The notes: a model not told the origin generated them from the sequence alone. A stretch of 64,000 nucleotides of DNA from Vanilla planifolia (GCA_023846275.1 JAIUJO010000070.1:1748501-1812500), one strand, 5' to 3'. Positions 1 through 13,603 are shown, counted from the stretch's first letter. Made by a program: numbers and translations.

Positions 1-1804
1 CTGTCTTTATTTAACTCTCTATGCCTCATTACTCTATTCTCCTTCTCTTTGCCTCATTTTTCTTTGCTTGTTCTCCCTTCCTACAACTTACTCTTTTTAG
101 CTACACCTCTCTTTTTTAAATCTTTCACCTCCTTTTCTATTATTTATGTCATTTACTTTGTGGATTCCTTACTCTCTTTTTCTATCTCCTCCATCTATGA
201 CCTATTTCACCTCTAACTTTGCCTCTTTGTGTTTTTTCTTCTCACTTCTTTTATCGCCTCTTTCATCTCTCTTACTCTTAAATTCATGCTCCTCGCTTTT
301 TTGTGTCTTGCTCTTTCACTGTTTCATTATCTCTTTTTGATTTGAACTCTTCACTCTTTATTGAGAAATTCTTCTCTTTATCTTTTTAAATCTCACTTTT
401 ATTCTTTCACTTTTACTCCCTTTTTTCTTCATCAACAGTCTATATCTCTTTTTCTTTCTCTTCTCTCTCTAAGAATCTATCTCATAGTCTATCTTTGTCA
501 CTGTCAATCTCAACCTTTTAATCTCCTTATGGTCCTTTTTCTCTTATCTCTTGTGGTACTCCACCTACTATCTCTTTTGAATCTCCTTTCCTTCTTCCCC
601 ATATTTCTTCATCTCTAAGGCACTTTCTAATTCTACATCTCTCTTCTTTTCTTAATCCTCAATCATCAAAGTAATCCATTTTCCCTAACATTTATTTTTT
701 AACCACTCTCTTACATTATTCACTCCTACTTGTTCCCCTTTTTTCTCTTCTTTTGTATCATCATTCCTATAAGATTTGGTCCTTTCTTTTTTTATTTTTA
801 TCTCCTTATCTTTCCTCATTTATCTCTTAATCTAATTTTTTTCTACTTCTTGTTTATCTCTTTGTGTACCTTGTCTCTCTTACTCTCTTTTTTGTTTCAC
901 CTTATATCTAGCTTCATAAATACCTTTTTCCTTATACTTTTTATCTCTCCTTTTGCACTCACTTTCTCTCTCTAAGACCCTTTATATTAATATTTATTTA
1001 TTCGTCCCTCACCTTTGCTTCTTTTCTTTTTGTCTCAATGTATAAAATCTCTCCATATTATATTCTTTGTCATAGGCTTAACTTCTTTATATTATCACTT
1101 CTTTCTTTCTCTTCCCTATCTTTATCTTATTCTTCACATTGGTTGTATTTCTTTACTTATACTTCTTTACTCATCAAATCTTTTACATTTGCATGTATAT
1201 TTAATCTCATTCTCTGCCTTTTATTATATATTCTACACTTTGCTTCTTCTTCTATATTAATTTACGTCTTTACTTTTTTCTATGTACTTTTCTAATTCTT
1301 TATCTTTGACTTTCTTTCCCTTGATTACTTTTCACTCTCTTTGACCTCACCTCTATCTATATCAACTTAACCTCCATCTAATTCACTCATTTATAAATCT
1401 ACATTATTCCATAAATTGATGCTACCTCCCAATCTTTTCTTGTACTCTCACTCTTAGAAATTTTACTTTTCTTGTCCTACCGCACTCCCTCACTCGCTTT
1501 CTCTCTTTTCACTCTTTTATTTATTTTTTCTCTCTTAGTCACAACTCTTCATATATGAATCTCTTTAATCTTTCTCTCCATGCACATTCTAGCTCTTCTA
1601 CTCTATCATGCATTCTCTCTTGCTATCTTTCTCTTATTATCATTCTCCCTAATCCTTAGTCTTATTTATTTCTTTTTAAATAAATATATTTTATTTTTTA
1701 CATTATTTCTCACATCTCTTATCTTTGTTTCCTTTTTTATCTCTTTCTTTATCTATTTCTTTTCTTATCATTCATTGTAGTCTATCTTCAATATCTTATT
1801 TTGT
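1..1804 (+). repeat. Unit A (partial): end of pyrimidine domain, with internal deletion
   Basis: This is the C+T-rich tail of a unit cut by the window edge. Its opening resembles unit E near 22280-22400, with the shared phrase ctccttctctttgcctcatt. The landmark 'tctatgta.ttttctaattctttatc' is at 1281 and the b-type 'ataaattgatgc' is at 1411. In the other units these two landmarks are about 1.5-2.0 kb apart and subrepeat a lies between them. Here the sequence passes from the equivalent of about 5210 in unit B directly to the equivalent of about 7095, so roughly 1.86 kb including subrepeat a is missing. Open frames in this stretch encode only F/L/S/I-rich low-complexity peptides and are not genes. 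Confidence 0.8.
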
Positions 1805-3625
1805 AAGAAAATTTAGAAATAGAATTAAAAGCATGATATGAACAAAAACATATGATAAATAAAACAAATATTGTAAGATAAAGTGTAATAATTATTAATT
1901 ATTATGCTATTAAAGTTTAAAACATATTTAATAACCCCTACTAATTATCAAAATCACTTGAAATTAATAAGAAGAGTAACTAAAAATAATGTTTACTTTT
2001 ATAATAAATACTATTTATATATTAAATTAGGTATGATAAATTTATGGAGAATAAAAAATTAAAATTTCTTAAAAATAGATTTACTTTATGTTTATTGGAA
2101 TGAATATAAATATTTATTGCACAATTTTCATATCAGAATTGTTATAAAATAATTAATGTCACAAAATAAATGGATCAACACTTATAATAATTATTCTAAC
2201 ACTATTAACAATACTTAATGTTTTAAATGATTGATATTATTAATATAAAACAAAAAATATAAATATTATATTTTCAAATTTTTCAAAAAAAAATAATGAA
2301 TTATTTAAATAGAAAATTGATAATAATCAATAGTCTTATTAATAATAATTAAAAAAATTATACTTACTCCTAGTAATTTTAAATATTATTATTAATCTTC
2401 ATTTTATTGTTTTTTTATACTTTCAAAACAATTGTTTCTTTTAACTCCTTTTATGGTCTTATTTACACATGAAATAATTCATATTTAATTTTAATTTTTT
2501 TCGTGTTTCTTCTTTTATATTCTTCTTAATTGTCATCTTCATATAATTACACCTTCAAGTTAGTCTTTCTCAATCACATTATTCTTTTTAAGAATCTATG
2601 AAAAATAAAAAAATTGAAAAGAAAATTATTATTACTTTTTTTGCCATATTTTTAAAAAATTATGTTAATTATTATAATTATAAATTAGAATTATTTTTTT
2701 ATTTCAAAGATTGTCTTATAATGTGATTGTCAGAAGTAAGGTAATATTAACTTATAAATTTACTCCTCTAGTTCTCTAAAAATGAAAAAAAGAAAAAAAA
2801 GGTTTTTAATTATTTTTGGGTATCTTTTAAAAAATAATATTTATTATTTCTATTATAATTTAATAATGAAAAAAGTTATTTTTTATTTCATTTTTTTACT
2901 ACTAACAAATAATTTTATAATTTTAATATTTAATTATATTATTATGAATCAAGTAACAATTATTTTATTCTTTGTAATAATAAATTCTTTTCTCAAGATA
3001 TTTTTGTACAAAGTAATAATAATAATGATAATAATAATTGTAAATATTTAGATTTGTAATATTGGTTATTTGCACAACAAGATTAACATTACAATTTACT
3101 TGAGATTAACATTTTTATATTTAAATGATGGTTAGAACTATTTTTATAAGTTATGATTAATATGGTTCATCATAATTATTATTATTTCTAATTGTTGATC
3201 AGTTATTCAAACTAATTAAATATTATTGGTAAGAACTATAATAATTAAGAATTAGCTGTTTGAATAAGTAAAACTTATTTAAGAACAAAACTTTATTTAA
3301 TTTAAAATTAATATGCTAATAAGTATTACTTTATTAGTTAATAAGAATTTCCAATTTAAATAACATTGTTTTAAATAGTAAGAATATTTATTAGAATTAA
3401 TCTTAACATAATTAGAATTAATAAAATTAATTTAAAGATCATAATGGTAATTAATAATTACTACATTTGTTAAGAAAAGTTGTTATAATAGTTATTCTTA
3501 TTTAAAAGATTTTATTAAAACATTAATTAATAAGTTTAAAAATTTTTGAAAAATTACTATTAACGAAACTATTTTTTATATTTTCATCTCAAAATAATAT
3601 TGCCTTATAGGATGAATAATTAACT
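1805..3625 (+). repeat. Unit B, AT-rich domain (type 1, long)
   Basis: This 1.8 kb spacer is made almost wholly of A and T. It begins with the conserved opening aagaaaatttagaaataga and ends where C+T-rich sequence resumes near 3626. It contains the long-form central segment (about 2520-3010) that is absent from units C and F. It shares with unit E a 'gggtatctttt'-like phrase (2818) and an 'atgaatcaagta' phrase (2944; atgaataaagtg in E), which supports pairing B with E. The frame at 2782-3051 is composition-driven (I/F/N/K-rich) and is not called as a gene. Confidence 0.8.
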
Positions 3626-3959
3626 CTTCTTTTTCTTCCATTATTGCTTTGTAATAGTATTCTCTTTTTCTCTTTCTACCTATGTCTCTTTATCCATAAC
3701 TTTTCTTGGCAAAATATTTGTGCCTCTCCATCACATTCTTTATTGTAGCCTCCATAATCTTTTTCCAAAAATTGTCTTTCTTTCATTTTCTCCTTCTTAA
3801 GCTATTCTTTTACTTCTATTGCTTCCCTCTCTCTTCTTATCCTCTTTATCATTCAATTAGTCTGTCTCATCTTAAAACTATTCCATTGCAATGGTCTCTC
3901 TTTCTCTTTCTAAATAAAAATCTTTATCAATTATTGACTTCTCTATCTTACTCATCAGT

Positions 3960-4318
3960 CTCTAACCTCCTTATGTTGCATCCTTCTCATCAAGGTCCAA
4001 ATTTCATGTCTTCTTTCAATTAACTAAGCTCTCAACCTTTCCATAAATAAAAAAGTTAAACTTAATTGTTCCTTGAGTATTTATCAAACATAGAAATTTG
4101 TTTGTATGGATTTTTATTTTTACTTTCTTTTCCTTTATTTGGAAATTCTATTTTGTTTTAAGGATATTGTATCTTAATTCTATTTTCTTCTTGTGATGCT
4201 CTAACCTACCCTTCTTTACTCAAAAGGCATACATAATTTCTTTTTATGCCTAGTTTTTCTCAAGGGTAGATGAAAGATTAAATTTAAGCCAAATCACATC
4301 AAAATCAGTGGTATACAT
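3960..4318. other. Unit-specific replacement inside unit B
   Basis: Between two stretches that align well to the other units (up to about 3950 and from about 4319), this segment is less pyrimidine-biased, with A-rich and mixed tracts such as ccaaatcacatcaaaatcag (4290-4309). It matches nothing at the equivalent place in units C-F, which instead have about 1.15 kb of C+T-rich sequence. It could be an insertion accompanied by deletion, or filler DNA from end joining. I did not recognise terminal inverted repeats or a target-site duplication. Confidence 0.6.
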
Positions 4319-6269
4319 TTTTACTCACTCTTCTTTCCTTCATTCCCATCTTTCTTCCTAATCTTCATAAGCAATTTTTCAATCCTAATTCTCTCTTCAT
4401 TTCTTAATCCTCAATCACTATAATCTTGTTATTTCCTTTTCATTTTATTTCGTTGTACTCTCATAATTCTCCCACTTGTTCCCTTTTTCACTTCTTCTGT
4501 ATCATTATTGACTGAGAGATTTTTCCTTCTTTTTTTCAATTTTTATCTCTTTATCTTTCTTGATCTATTTCTTAATCTATATTTTTTCAATTTCTTGCTT
4601 ATCTCTTTATGTTTGTCTCTCTCTTCTCTAACTTTTTTTCTTACACTTTATATCTCTCTTTTTGCGAGTATTTTTGTAAATATTTTTTTTCTTAACCTTC
4701 TCATATATCTCTTTTTTGTTTATCTTTTACTTTTCTTTTCTCTTTTTCTTCCCACTTCACCTTATTTTCTCTCTCTAGTTTTACACTTTTGTTTCTTTCT
4801 TTCTCTATGACTACATACTTTTTATCTATCCTTAACTTTTATTACATTTATTTTTTATCTTGATACATTTATCCTCTTCTTAATATATTATTTCTCATAG
4901 TTTTCATCTTCTTTTTTTATTGTCAGGCTTCTTTCATGGACTTCTCTCACTTCACCTTATTCTTTATTTTCTTTTTATCTCTCTACTTAAACTTCTTTAC
5001 TTGTCAAATTTTTTATTTTTACATGTCTCTTTAATTTCTATGTTTTCCATTTATTATTTTTACTATACTTTACATCTTCCTCTATATTTATTGACTTCTT
5101 TACCAATTGGTTTCTATGTATTAGTCTAATTCTTTGCATTGACTTTTTTCTCTTGATGACTCTTCACCTTCGCTAACCTTGTCACTACCTATAACATCTT
5201 ATCCTCCTCATTCACTCATTCTTTCTCATTTAATTGTTCCTTTATTCTTTATCAGTTTTACTTTCACTACTTTTCTCTTTAATACCATCAATCGCATTAT
5301 TATTATCTCTTTCTCCCCTTTTGTTTTCATCTTCAATATCCATCATTCTTCTACCGTTTTAACATTTTTATGAAAACCTTTGTCACTCTCCTTTCTCTTC
5401 CTCTATCTTCTCTCTATTTCTCTTATTATTGATCTTCTATTTCTTATTTTCTTTCTTATATTTCTCTCCTGTCTCATCACTTCTCTTATATCTCTAATCC
5501 TTTGCCTCTTTATTTTGTTTACTCTCTATTTCCATCTATGTTTCTTTATTATTTCTTCATTATTATCCAAGTATCTTTCAATGTCTCTTCTCTCTTGTGC
5601 TCTCTTTTTGCCACTATATCTTAGTTCTTTTACTACCTCTGTCTACTTTCTATTACAAATCTCACATCTTCATCTTTGAATCTTCTATCTCTTGCTTATA
5701 TTGCTTTATCTATTTTTCTCATCATTTATCTATTGATTTGCCTCTTTTTCTTATACAATCACAATTTCTTAATGTCTCCACCTCTAAATTCCTTTTTCTT
5801 ATAAGGAATCTCTTCTTAACTTTTTATCTATTTGTCCACTACTCGACCTCTCCCTTACTATCTCTATTTTGCACTTCTCACTCTTCTCCTCTTTATCTAT
5901 TTTTGTCACTTTCACTAGTTTAACAAATCTTCCATCATTCTCATTCTCTTTTATATATTTCTAAACTTCTCTAATCTCTTTCCTATCTCTTTCTTTCTGT
6001 ATTCTATTCTCCTTTAAACTTTTCTTCTTCTTAAGTCTTCTTCTTTTTTCTTTGACTCTTGCCACTAATTATTTTATCTCTTTCATTTCTTATCTCTCAC
6101 ATTGTCTTCTCTTTATATATAACTCAACTTTTATCTCATTTAAGTAAAACTCATTATCTATCTCAACCTTCCATCATTTTTACCTCTCTTTATTTTCTAT
6201 TTATAATACTTTCTTCTAGACTCTCCCCTTCCACATTTTTTTTGTCTAGGACCCTTGTCAAATTCTTTT

Positions 6270-7493
6270 TTAACTCACTCTCTCTTCTCTTATCTCCATA
6301 ATATCACTCCATCTAATTTTATAAATTGATGCTTCCTTTCTCACTTATTCCATTTCTAATAGTCTATGATTATCTCTTTCTTACTCTAACTTTCTCCATC
6401 ACTCTCTTTCCCTCCATCTTTACTCTTTTATTTCCTTTTCACTGCTCCTCTTCTATATCCTTATAAGAATCTCTTCTATCAATCTCTCTTATTCTCTTTA
6501 TAACTTTATCATGCATTTCCCTTAAGCAAATTATATCATACTTTTTTTTATCATTTCTCTTATAGCATTCTCTGTTTCTATAATTGCTAGAAATATTTTA
6601 TATAAATCTCTCTCGTACATTTTCTATTTCACTCAACTTTATTTATACCTCATTATCACACTTTAAAGCTTTTTCAAGTTTCACTTTTCTCTAATCATGT
6701 TTGGCATCATTATGTTTCTCTCTGCACTTTCTTTCTTACTCCATTCGTTTCTCCATAAATTGTTTCTTTTAAACTCTTTTCAATCTTTCTATCAAATTCT
6801 CTCCACCAAATCTTTCCAATCACTTTAATTAACCCTCTCACATTCTCTCTCTTCTCATTATATTTCCCACAATTTATATCTCATTTATCTCAAATGTTTG
6901 GCTATCTTTTCTCTCCTTCATTTCTACTTTCTTTAATATCTCTCTCTAACACACTACATACTATCTTCATTTTATCTTCCACAATTCAACATTGTCTCCT
7001 TCTCTATATATATTTATTTTGCTCTTTTAAAACTATTCTCTCTCATCTTGCTCTCTCTTCCCTTATCTCCTCCTTATTAGTCCACCTTTTTATTCAATCA
7101 ATTGATGCTTCTTCCCATGTTTTTTCCCCACTCTCAGTCTCAATTATTATCACTTTATCATTCTACTTCACTACTTCACTTGCTTTGTCTCTCATCACTC
7201 CTATATTTGTTTTTTTGACCTCTTTCTCTAAACTATAGTAATCTCTTCGATCTTTCATTCTTATTCACTCCCTCTTTTTCTCCCTCACTCTAACAACATT
7301 CTCCATTTTGCCATCCATCTCTCAATAATATTTTTCTCTTTTCTTCTAGCCTTTTCTATTTTTATTTATCAAGATATACCTTATTTTTATTTTTTTTCTC
7401 ACCTCACCCATTTTTCTTCCTTTTTTGTCAAGTTCTCTCTCTATCTAATTTTTTATTATTCATTATGTTTCTACCTTCAATGTCAAATCTCAT
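6270..7493 (+). repeat. Subrepeats a and b of the pyrimidine domain (unit B example)
   Basis: Two diverged copies of one sequence lie in tandem. Copy a: 'ctatctaattttataaattgatgcttcc' region, then 'tctatgattatctctttctt', then 'ctcttttatttccttt', then 'atatccttataagaatctctt'. Copy b: 'caattgatgcttcttccc', then 'ctcaattattatcac', then 'cctatatttg', then 'aatctcttcgatc'. The spacing is about 0.78 kb here, 0.75 in C, 0.74 in D, 0.70 in E and 0.75 in F (a at 12461, 18388, 24881, 30921; b at 13211, 19131, 25581, 31671). Copy b is cut short by the next AT-rich domain. The whole pyrimidine domain may have grown from such a subrepeat, but I could only confirm two copies by eye. Confidence 0.7.
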
Positions 7494-8820
7494 TAGAAAA
7501 TTTAGAAATAGAATTAGAAAGATGATATGAATCAAAATAAGAATAAAAGTTAGAATATTAAAATATTAAACTAAAGTTCACAAATTATTAATTCTTATTC
7601 TATCAAAATTTAGAAAATTTTTGTAATTGTTAACAGTTATCAAAATCACATGTACTTAATAAGAAGAGCAATTACAAATTATATTTACTATTATAATAAA
7701 TATTATTTATAAATACAAATAAATAAAATAATTCTATTTTGAATAAGATAATTCCATTATATTAAAAAAAAGATTTTTTGTCATAATTATAGTGAATAAT
7801 AAAATTTGTTATACAATTTTAATTTAAAATGTTACTAAAATATTTAATTTTTCACAATAATCATAAGATAACATACATTAATTATTATTATATTATAAAC
7901 AATAAATATTATTTCAAATATTAAAAATATAGAAATTAAAATATATAAATTTTATATTACAAATTTTAAAAAAATAAAATGAATTAACAATAATAATAGC
8001 AAATAATCAATAGTTTTATTAATATTTTAAAAACATTATATTTATTCTTTTTATCTATTTGTCTTCTTTTTATTACTTTTAGTCTCCTTCCACCTCATTT
8101 GTTTCCTTTATTTTCTTTTTATTGTCTTTTTTACACTTGAAATACTTTAAATTTAATTTTATTCATTTCTTATTTACTTTTTTTATTTCAAATCTTTTAT
8201 TTTTATTAATCTCTTCTTTTGGTTAATTATTATGTTCTACATTGTTTTATTCTCCTTGTAAAGAATAGTAACAATAATAACAATAATAATAGCAAATTTT
8301 TAGATCTACAATATAAGTAATTTTCCTAAGATTAAAATTATAATTCATATGGGACTAACTATTTTATACTTAAATGATTGATAGAGAAATTATTATTAGT
8401 TATGATCAATGCAGTTAGTAAATATTATTGTAATATCTAATTGATAAATAATTAATAAAATAAATAATTATTATTGATAATATCTATAACAATTAAGAAT
8501 TAGCCATTTTAATGAATATTACTTTAATGATCAATAATGAATTGTAATTTAAATGACATATTTTCTAAACAGTAAGAATATTTAATTAGAGTAAATCTTA
8601 AGTAATTAGAGTTTTAAAAAATATTAAAGGACTAAAATGGTAATTAATAATTGTACTTTTATTAGAAAGAGTTGATATAATAATTATTCGTGTTAAAGTT
8701 TTTTATAACATTAATTAATAATTTTAAATAAATTTAAAAATAACTATTAATGATACTATATTTTATATTTTCTACAAAATATAATGTTAATTTTTTTAAT
8801 AAATAATTAATTTTACTAGT
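7494..8820 (+). repeat. Unit C, AT-rich domain (type 2, short)
   Basis: This AT-rich spacer of about 1.33 kb opens with agaaaatttagaaatagaat. Compared with units B, D, E and G it lacks about 0.5 kb in the middle. Sequence like 'ttctccttgt' (8251) is followed directly by 'aataataatagcaaat'-like sequence (8280s). Unit F has the same gap with nearly the same edges, so the two probably derive from one deleted ancestor. No gene is seen. Confidence 0.8.
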
Positions 8821-10742
8821 TTTTTCTCTATCTCTCTCTAATATTATTCTCTTTTTTCTCTCAATCTATATCCCTTTGAGCAAAACATTTTCACTTACAA
8901 AATATTTGTCACTCTCTCCTTCACATTCTTTGTTGTAGGCTTTGACAAAATTTTTCCAAAATTATGTCTCTTTTTTCCTTAATCTTCTTCTTCATATGCT
9001 ATTCTTTTTTTTGTATTGCTTCTTTCTCTCTTCTTATCCTCTTTATCTTTCAATTAGTGTCTATTTTTAGAACAATTTCGTTGCATTTCTCTCTTTTCCT
9101 TTTTGTCTATTTTTTAATCTTAATGTTTGTCTACCTCTTTATCTTACCTCTCTTTTTGACTCTAAATAAAAAATCTCTATAAATGTGTCACTTTCTCTCT
9201 ATGACTCCTAATCCTCTCTCAGTTTTCTTTCGTCTTCCTATCTACTCTTAAGATACATATCATTCACTTCGTCTTTTTGCCATATATATCACCTTCTTTA
9301 GTTTGCAATTGTTTCTCTCCCATCTGACAACTCTTTTTTATCTCATTTTCAGAACTTATAGCTCTTTTTTGAGTTATCTTATCTGAAACTTTGCACTATC
9401 TCCATTACAATTCTCTCATTAATCTATTTTTTCTCAATTTTTATTAATCTCTTCTCTTTATCTCTCATTCTCATGATTTTCTTACTCATCTCTCTATTCA
9501 TATTCTCACTTAAATTTTATTTGTTACCATGTGCATTCTCTCACTCGATTCATTATCTTTGCTGTTATCTTTAATTTTTTCCTTCTCTATCACATTATGA
9601 CAATATTATCTCCTTTTGTTGATCTCTTCATCATTATCCTATTTTCCATCAACCCTCACAATCACTATTTCTAGTTGATGTCTCTTTTTGTCTCATTCAC
9701 TCTTCTTATTTTCATTATTTCAATCCTCTCTCTTATTTATCAATCATAGCTATGACCTTCTCTTCTCACTTTTCATTGTCTTCTTTTATGTTATTTTTTA
9801 TCTCTTATTGGCTCCTTATTCTAATCTCCTTCTCTTTGCCTCATTTCTATCTCATTTTTCTCCATTCCAAGAACATAATCTTTCTCACTCAACCTTCTCT
9901 TTCTTTTGGAATCTTTCTCCTTATTTCCAATTATTTATCTTTCACTTCACCGATGCCTTAGCTTAGTTATCTAACTTTTCTCTCTACGTCCAATTTGATA
10001 ACTATTAGCCTCTTTATTTTTTTTCTTCTAACTTCTCTTCCCATTGTTTCTTCTCTCTCCACTCTGAAAATTCATGCCCCTCACTTTTTTCCTCTTGCTC
10101 TCTCACACTTCCATTCCTTTTCCACCATTTACTCTTGCTCTAAATTTTTTATTTATCCCTGTTTGTCTCTATGAAATTCACTTTTAAGTGTTTCACTTAT
10201 AATCTCATTCTTTCTAGTTAACAATCATCAACTTTTCTATTTAATTCTCATTTATTTCTCTAATAATCTATCTCTCTTGCTCTTAATCTTAGTCTCTCAG
10301 TTTCACTCCCTTCCCTCTTCCTGATAACTTTTTTGTTGTCATTTTCTCTTCCCCTCTATCTCTTCTCACTCTTATTTCCTTTTCCCCATCTTTCTTCTCA
10401 ATTTCTCTAAAGACTTTTGTAATTCTAATTATCTCTTCCTTTCTAAATCCTCAATTACCAAAGACTTCCAATTTTCCTTTCATTTTTTTATTGAACTCTC
10501 ATATTTTTCACTCCTACTTGTTTTGCTTTTTTTCATTTCTTCCTTATCATTATTCATCAATGTTTTTTTACTTTCTTATTCTTTTTTATCTCTTTATCTT
10601 TCTCCATGTATTTCTTATTTGAATTGTTTCAATTTCTTAATTGTCTCTTTATGTTCTTTCTCTCTCACCCTTTTCTTTCTTTTGTTCTTGAACTTTATCT
10701 CCCTCTCAATAGCTATTTCTACAAATATCTTTTTTTGAACCT

Positions 10743-10794
<52 letters not shown>

Positions 10795-13603
10795 ATTTTC
10801 ACTCTATTTTTATTTTTGTCTTCTTTTTTTATTTTCCCACTTCTCGCTATTTTTCTCTTTTTAAAGTCCCTTATTCTCTCAATTTCTTTTTGACTTGATA
10901 TCTCTTTATATATCCCTCACTTTTGCTACATTTCTTTTGATCTTAATGTATCTAGTCCATTTCTATTGTATTTTTAGTTTTTATCTTCTCTTTATATTAT
11001 CACTCTTCTTTCATCATCTTCTCTCTTTACCTTATTCTTCATTTTCTATTGATCTCTCTACTTAAGCTTCCTTACTCAACTTTTTTTATGTTTGCATGCC
11101 TCTTTAATCTCTATCTCAACAATTTATTATATATAACATACTTTGCTTCTCCCTTTATATTTATTCACCTCATTGCCTCTTGAGTCAACATGTATTAGTC
11201 TAATTCTTTATCTTTGGCTTTCTTTCTCTAGATGACTCTTCACACGCCATGACCTTCCTTCTCTCTAAATCATTTCAACCTCCTTCTCATTTATGCATTC
11301 TTTCTTGTTCAACAATCTTCATATATTCTGTATTAGTTTAAACTCTCATTACTTTTCTCTCTAATATCATCAATCTCATTCCTATTATCTCATGCTCCTC
11401 AATACTTTTTAACTTCTATATCCATCATTCTTCAACATCTTTAATAATTTTTATCAACACTATGTCACTCTCTCCTTTGCTCTCTCTTTTCTTAATTTCT
11501 TCTATTATTGCCCTTCTATTTTCTACCTTTTGTCCTAAATTTCTCTTTTGCTTAATCTCTTCTCTTATATCTCTTATGTGCTCTTCATTGCTTTTATCTT
11601 CTTACCTCTCTATTTTTTGTCTCTTTATCTCCGCCTATGCTCTTCATTTATTTTTCTCTTGTTGCCCAACTATCTCTCAACGTATTATTTCTCTCACTCT
11701 TTATCGTTTCACAACTCTATGTTATCTTTATCACTCTTTTTCTACTTTTTATTATATATCTCACATCTCTATTTCTTTATCTTTTATCGCTTCTCAATAT
11801 TGCCTAATCTCTTTTTCTCATTACTCATCCATTACTTTGCTCTCATTATTATACCTTCACCAAGTCTTCATTTCTCCATCTATAAATACCTTCTTTCTTA
11901 TAAGGAATCTCTTCCTAACTTTTCTCTTTATTTTATAATCACTATACCTCTTTCTTACTTTCTCAATTTCACACTTCTCTCTCTTTCTTTCTATCTCGAT
12001 TTGTCTCTTGTACTTCTTTCACTTCTCTTCTAACACACTCACTCACTTTCCACTTCTTTGTTCCATCTTTAAGCTTCTCTAATCTCTTTCCTCACTCTTT
12101 CTTACACTATTCTTTTCTCCTTTAAACTTTATTTCTTTGTAACTCTCTTTCTTTCCTTTTCTATTTGATTCTCTCAATTAGCTATTTTATATCCTTTTCC
12201 TTTCCCCTCTCTCATGTTATCTTCTCTCTATAATTAACTCAATTTCTATCTCATTTAAAAAATCTATTTATTTTTCTAAATTTTTTAACATTTTTTTCTA
12301 ACTATTTCCTTTTTATAATAATCTCTTTACTACACTTTCTTTTATCTTACTCTCTTCCAAACTCTATCCATCCTTATTTCATGTCTAGGTCTGTTAACAA
12401 ATTATATCTCTACGCTCTCTCTTCTCTTTCACTATAATATCACTCACTATCTAATTATAAAAATTGATGCTTCCTCCCTTATTCCTTCTTTAATTGTCCA
12501 TGATTATCTCTTTCTTGCTCTACCTTTCCTCCTCACTCCTTTTCTCACTATCTTTGCCTTTTTTATTTTTCTCTCCCTAACTCTGATATCCTTATAAGAA
12601 TCCCTTCTTTCTCTCCCACATATTCCTTCACTCACTTTGTCATGCACTCTCTCATAGGAAAATTATCTCTCATAATTTTTTATGACTTCTCTTATAGCAT
12701 TCTTTATTTATATTAACTAATAATATTTTATATCAACCTCTATCTTACGTTCTCTATTTCAATCTAGTTTCTTTCCCCACCAAATCACACTTTATTACTT
12801 TTCCTACTTTTACTTTTCTCTAATCATGTTGTCCTTCATTATTTTATTTGCGACATTTCCTTTCTTACTCAATTGTTTTCTTAATCAACTAGTCCTTTTA
12901 AAATCATTTTCCTCCTTTCTCTCTAACTCTACTAAACCTTTCTAATCACTTTCCACTCCCCTCTCTCTTTCTCTTCTTAATATATTTCCCTTAATTTATA
13001 TGTAGTTCATATCAAAATTTTTGCTATTTTTCTCTCCATCTTTTATCTCTCTTTAATATTTTTACTCTATCACACTACTATCTTCTCCATCTTTCTCTCT
13101 TCTTCATTGTCTTCTTATCTGTATCTTTTTATCTTACTATATTTAAACCTATTCTCTCTCATGCCACTCTTGTTTCCCTTATCAACTCATTTTTAGTCCA
13201 CCTTATTTTATCAATTGATGCAGCTTCCTACTCTTTTCCATTACTCTCAATGTCAATTATTATCTCTTTCTCATTTTAGCTGACTCCATCACTCACTTTC
13301 TTTCTCCTTACTCTTATATTTATTTTTTCTCCTTTTCTCTCCACTTTTCATATATTAATCTCTTCTATCTCTTCCTGTTGCTCACTCCCTCTATCTCTCT
13401 ATCACACTAATATACCTTCTTTCTTTTGCTATCTATCTCCAATTAATATTTTCCAATTTTCTCTTAGTCATTTCTATTTTTATGCATCTAAACATACTTT
13501 ATTTTCACATTGCTTCTTAAGTCTACCAACTTTCTTTCTCTTCTCTTTCTCTTTTTATCATTCACTGTATGTTTACCTTCGATATTCTATTTCAAAATAT
13601 AAT
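8821..13603 (+). repeat. Unit C, pyrimidine-rich domain
   Basis: This is the longest pyrimidine domain, about 4.8 kb, with all landmarks in order: 9067 (ttagaac variant), 9618 (ttgatctcttcatcattatc), 10451, 11191 (tgtattagtctaattctt), subrepeat a at 12461 and subrepeat b at 13211. It contains a perfect (AT)23 tract at 10747-10792 not seen in other units. The overlapping frames at 11462-11938 and 11548-12033 (158 and 161 residues) are open only because G is scarce on this strand. They are rich in L, S, F and I, lack recognisable domains and are not conserved as frames between units. Confidence 0.85.
10747..10792. repeat. (AT)23 microsatellite
   Basis: A perfect 46-bp AT dinucleotide run lies inside the pyrimidine domain of unit C. 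The corresponding part of units B, D, E and F, just after the 'aaat.ttttt.cttaacc' region, has only short AT stretches. The purity in an otherwise diverged unit points to recent slippage expansion. Confidence 0.97.

Larger units (their letters stand above)
3626..7493 (+). repeat. Unit B, pyrimidine-rich domain (shortened)
   Basis: The plus strand is nearly all C and T with sparse G. Landmarks seen are tttaaaac-type at 3871, cctcaatcac at 4411, 'tatgtattagtctaattc' at 5116, subrepeat a ('ataaattgatgcttcc') at 6321 and subrepeat b ('caattgatgcttc') at 7101. The landmark ttgatctctccatcattgtc is absent. About 1.15 kb present in units C-F is replaced here by roughly 350 bp of unrelated sequence (3960-4318), which makes this the shortest complete pyrimidine domain, about 3.9 kb. 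Predicted peptides such as those at 4508-4810, 5597-5923 and 6894-7238 are leucine/phenylalanine/serine repeats dictated by CTT, TTC and TCT codons. Confidence 0.8.

Noticed and set aside
2782-3051. 89-residue plus-strand frame starting MKKRKKR with hydrophobic segments
   Set aside because: It lies in the AT-only spacer of unit B. Composition (I, F, N, K) explains it and the same place in units D, E and G is not open in the same way.
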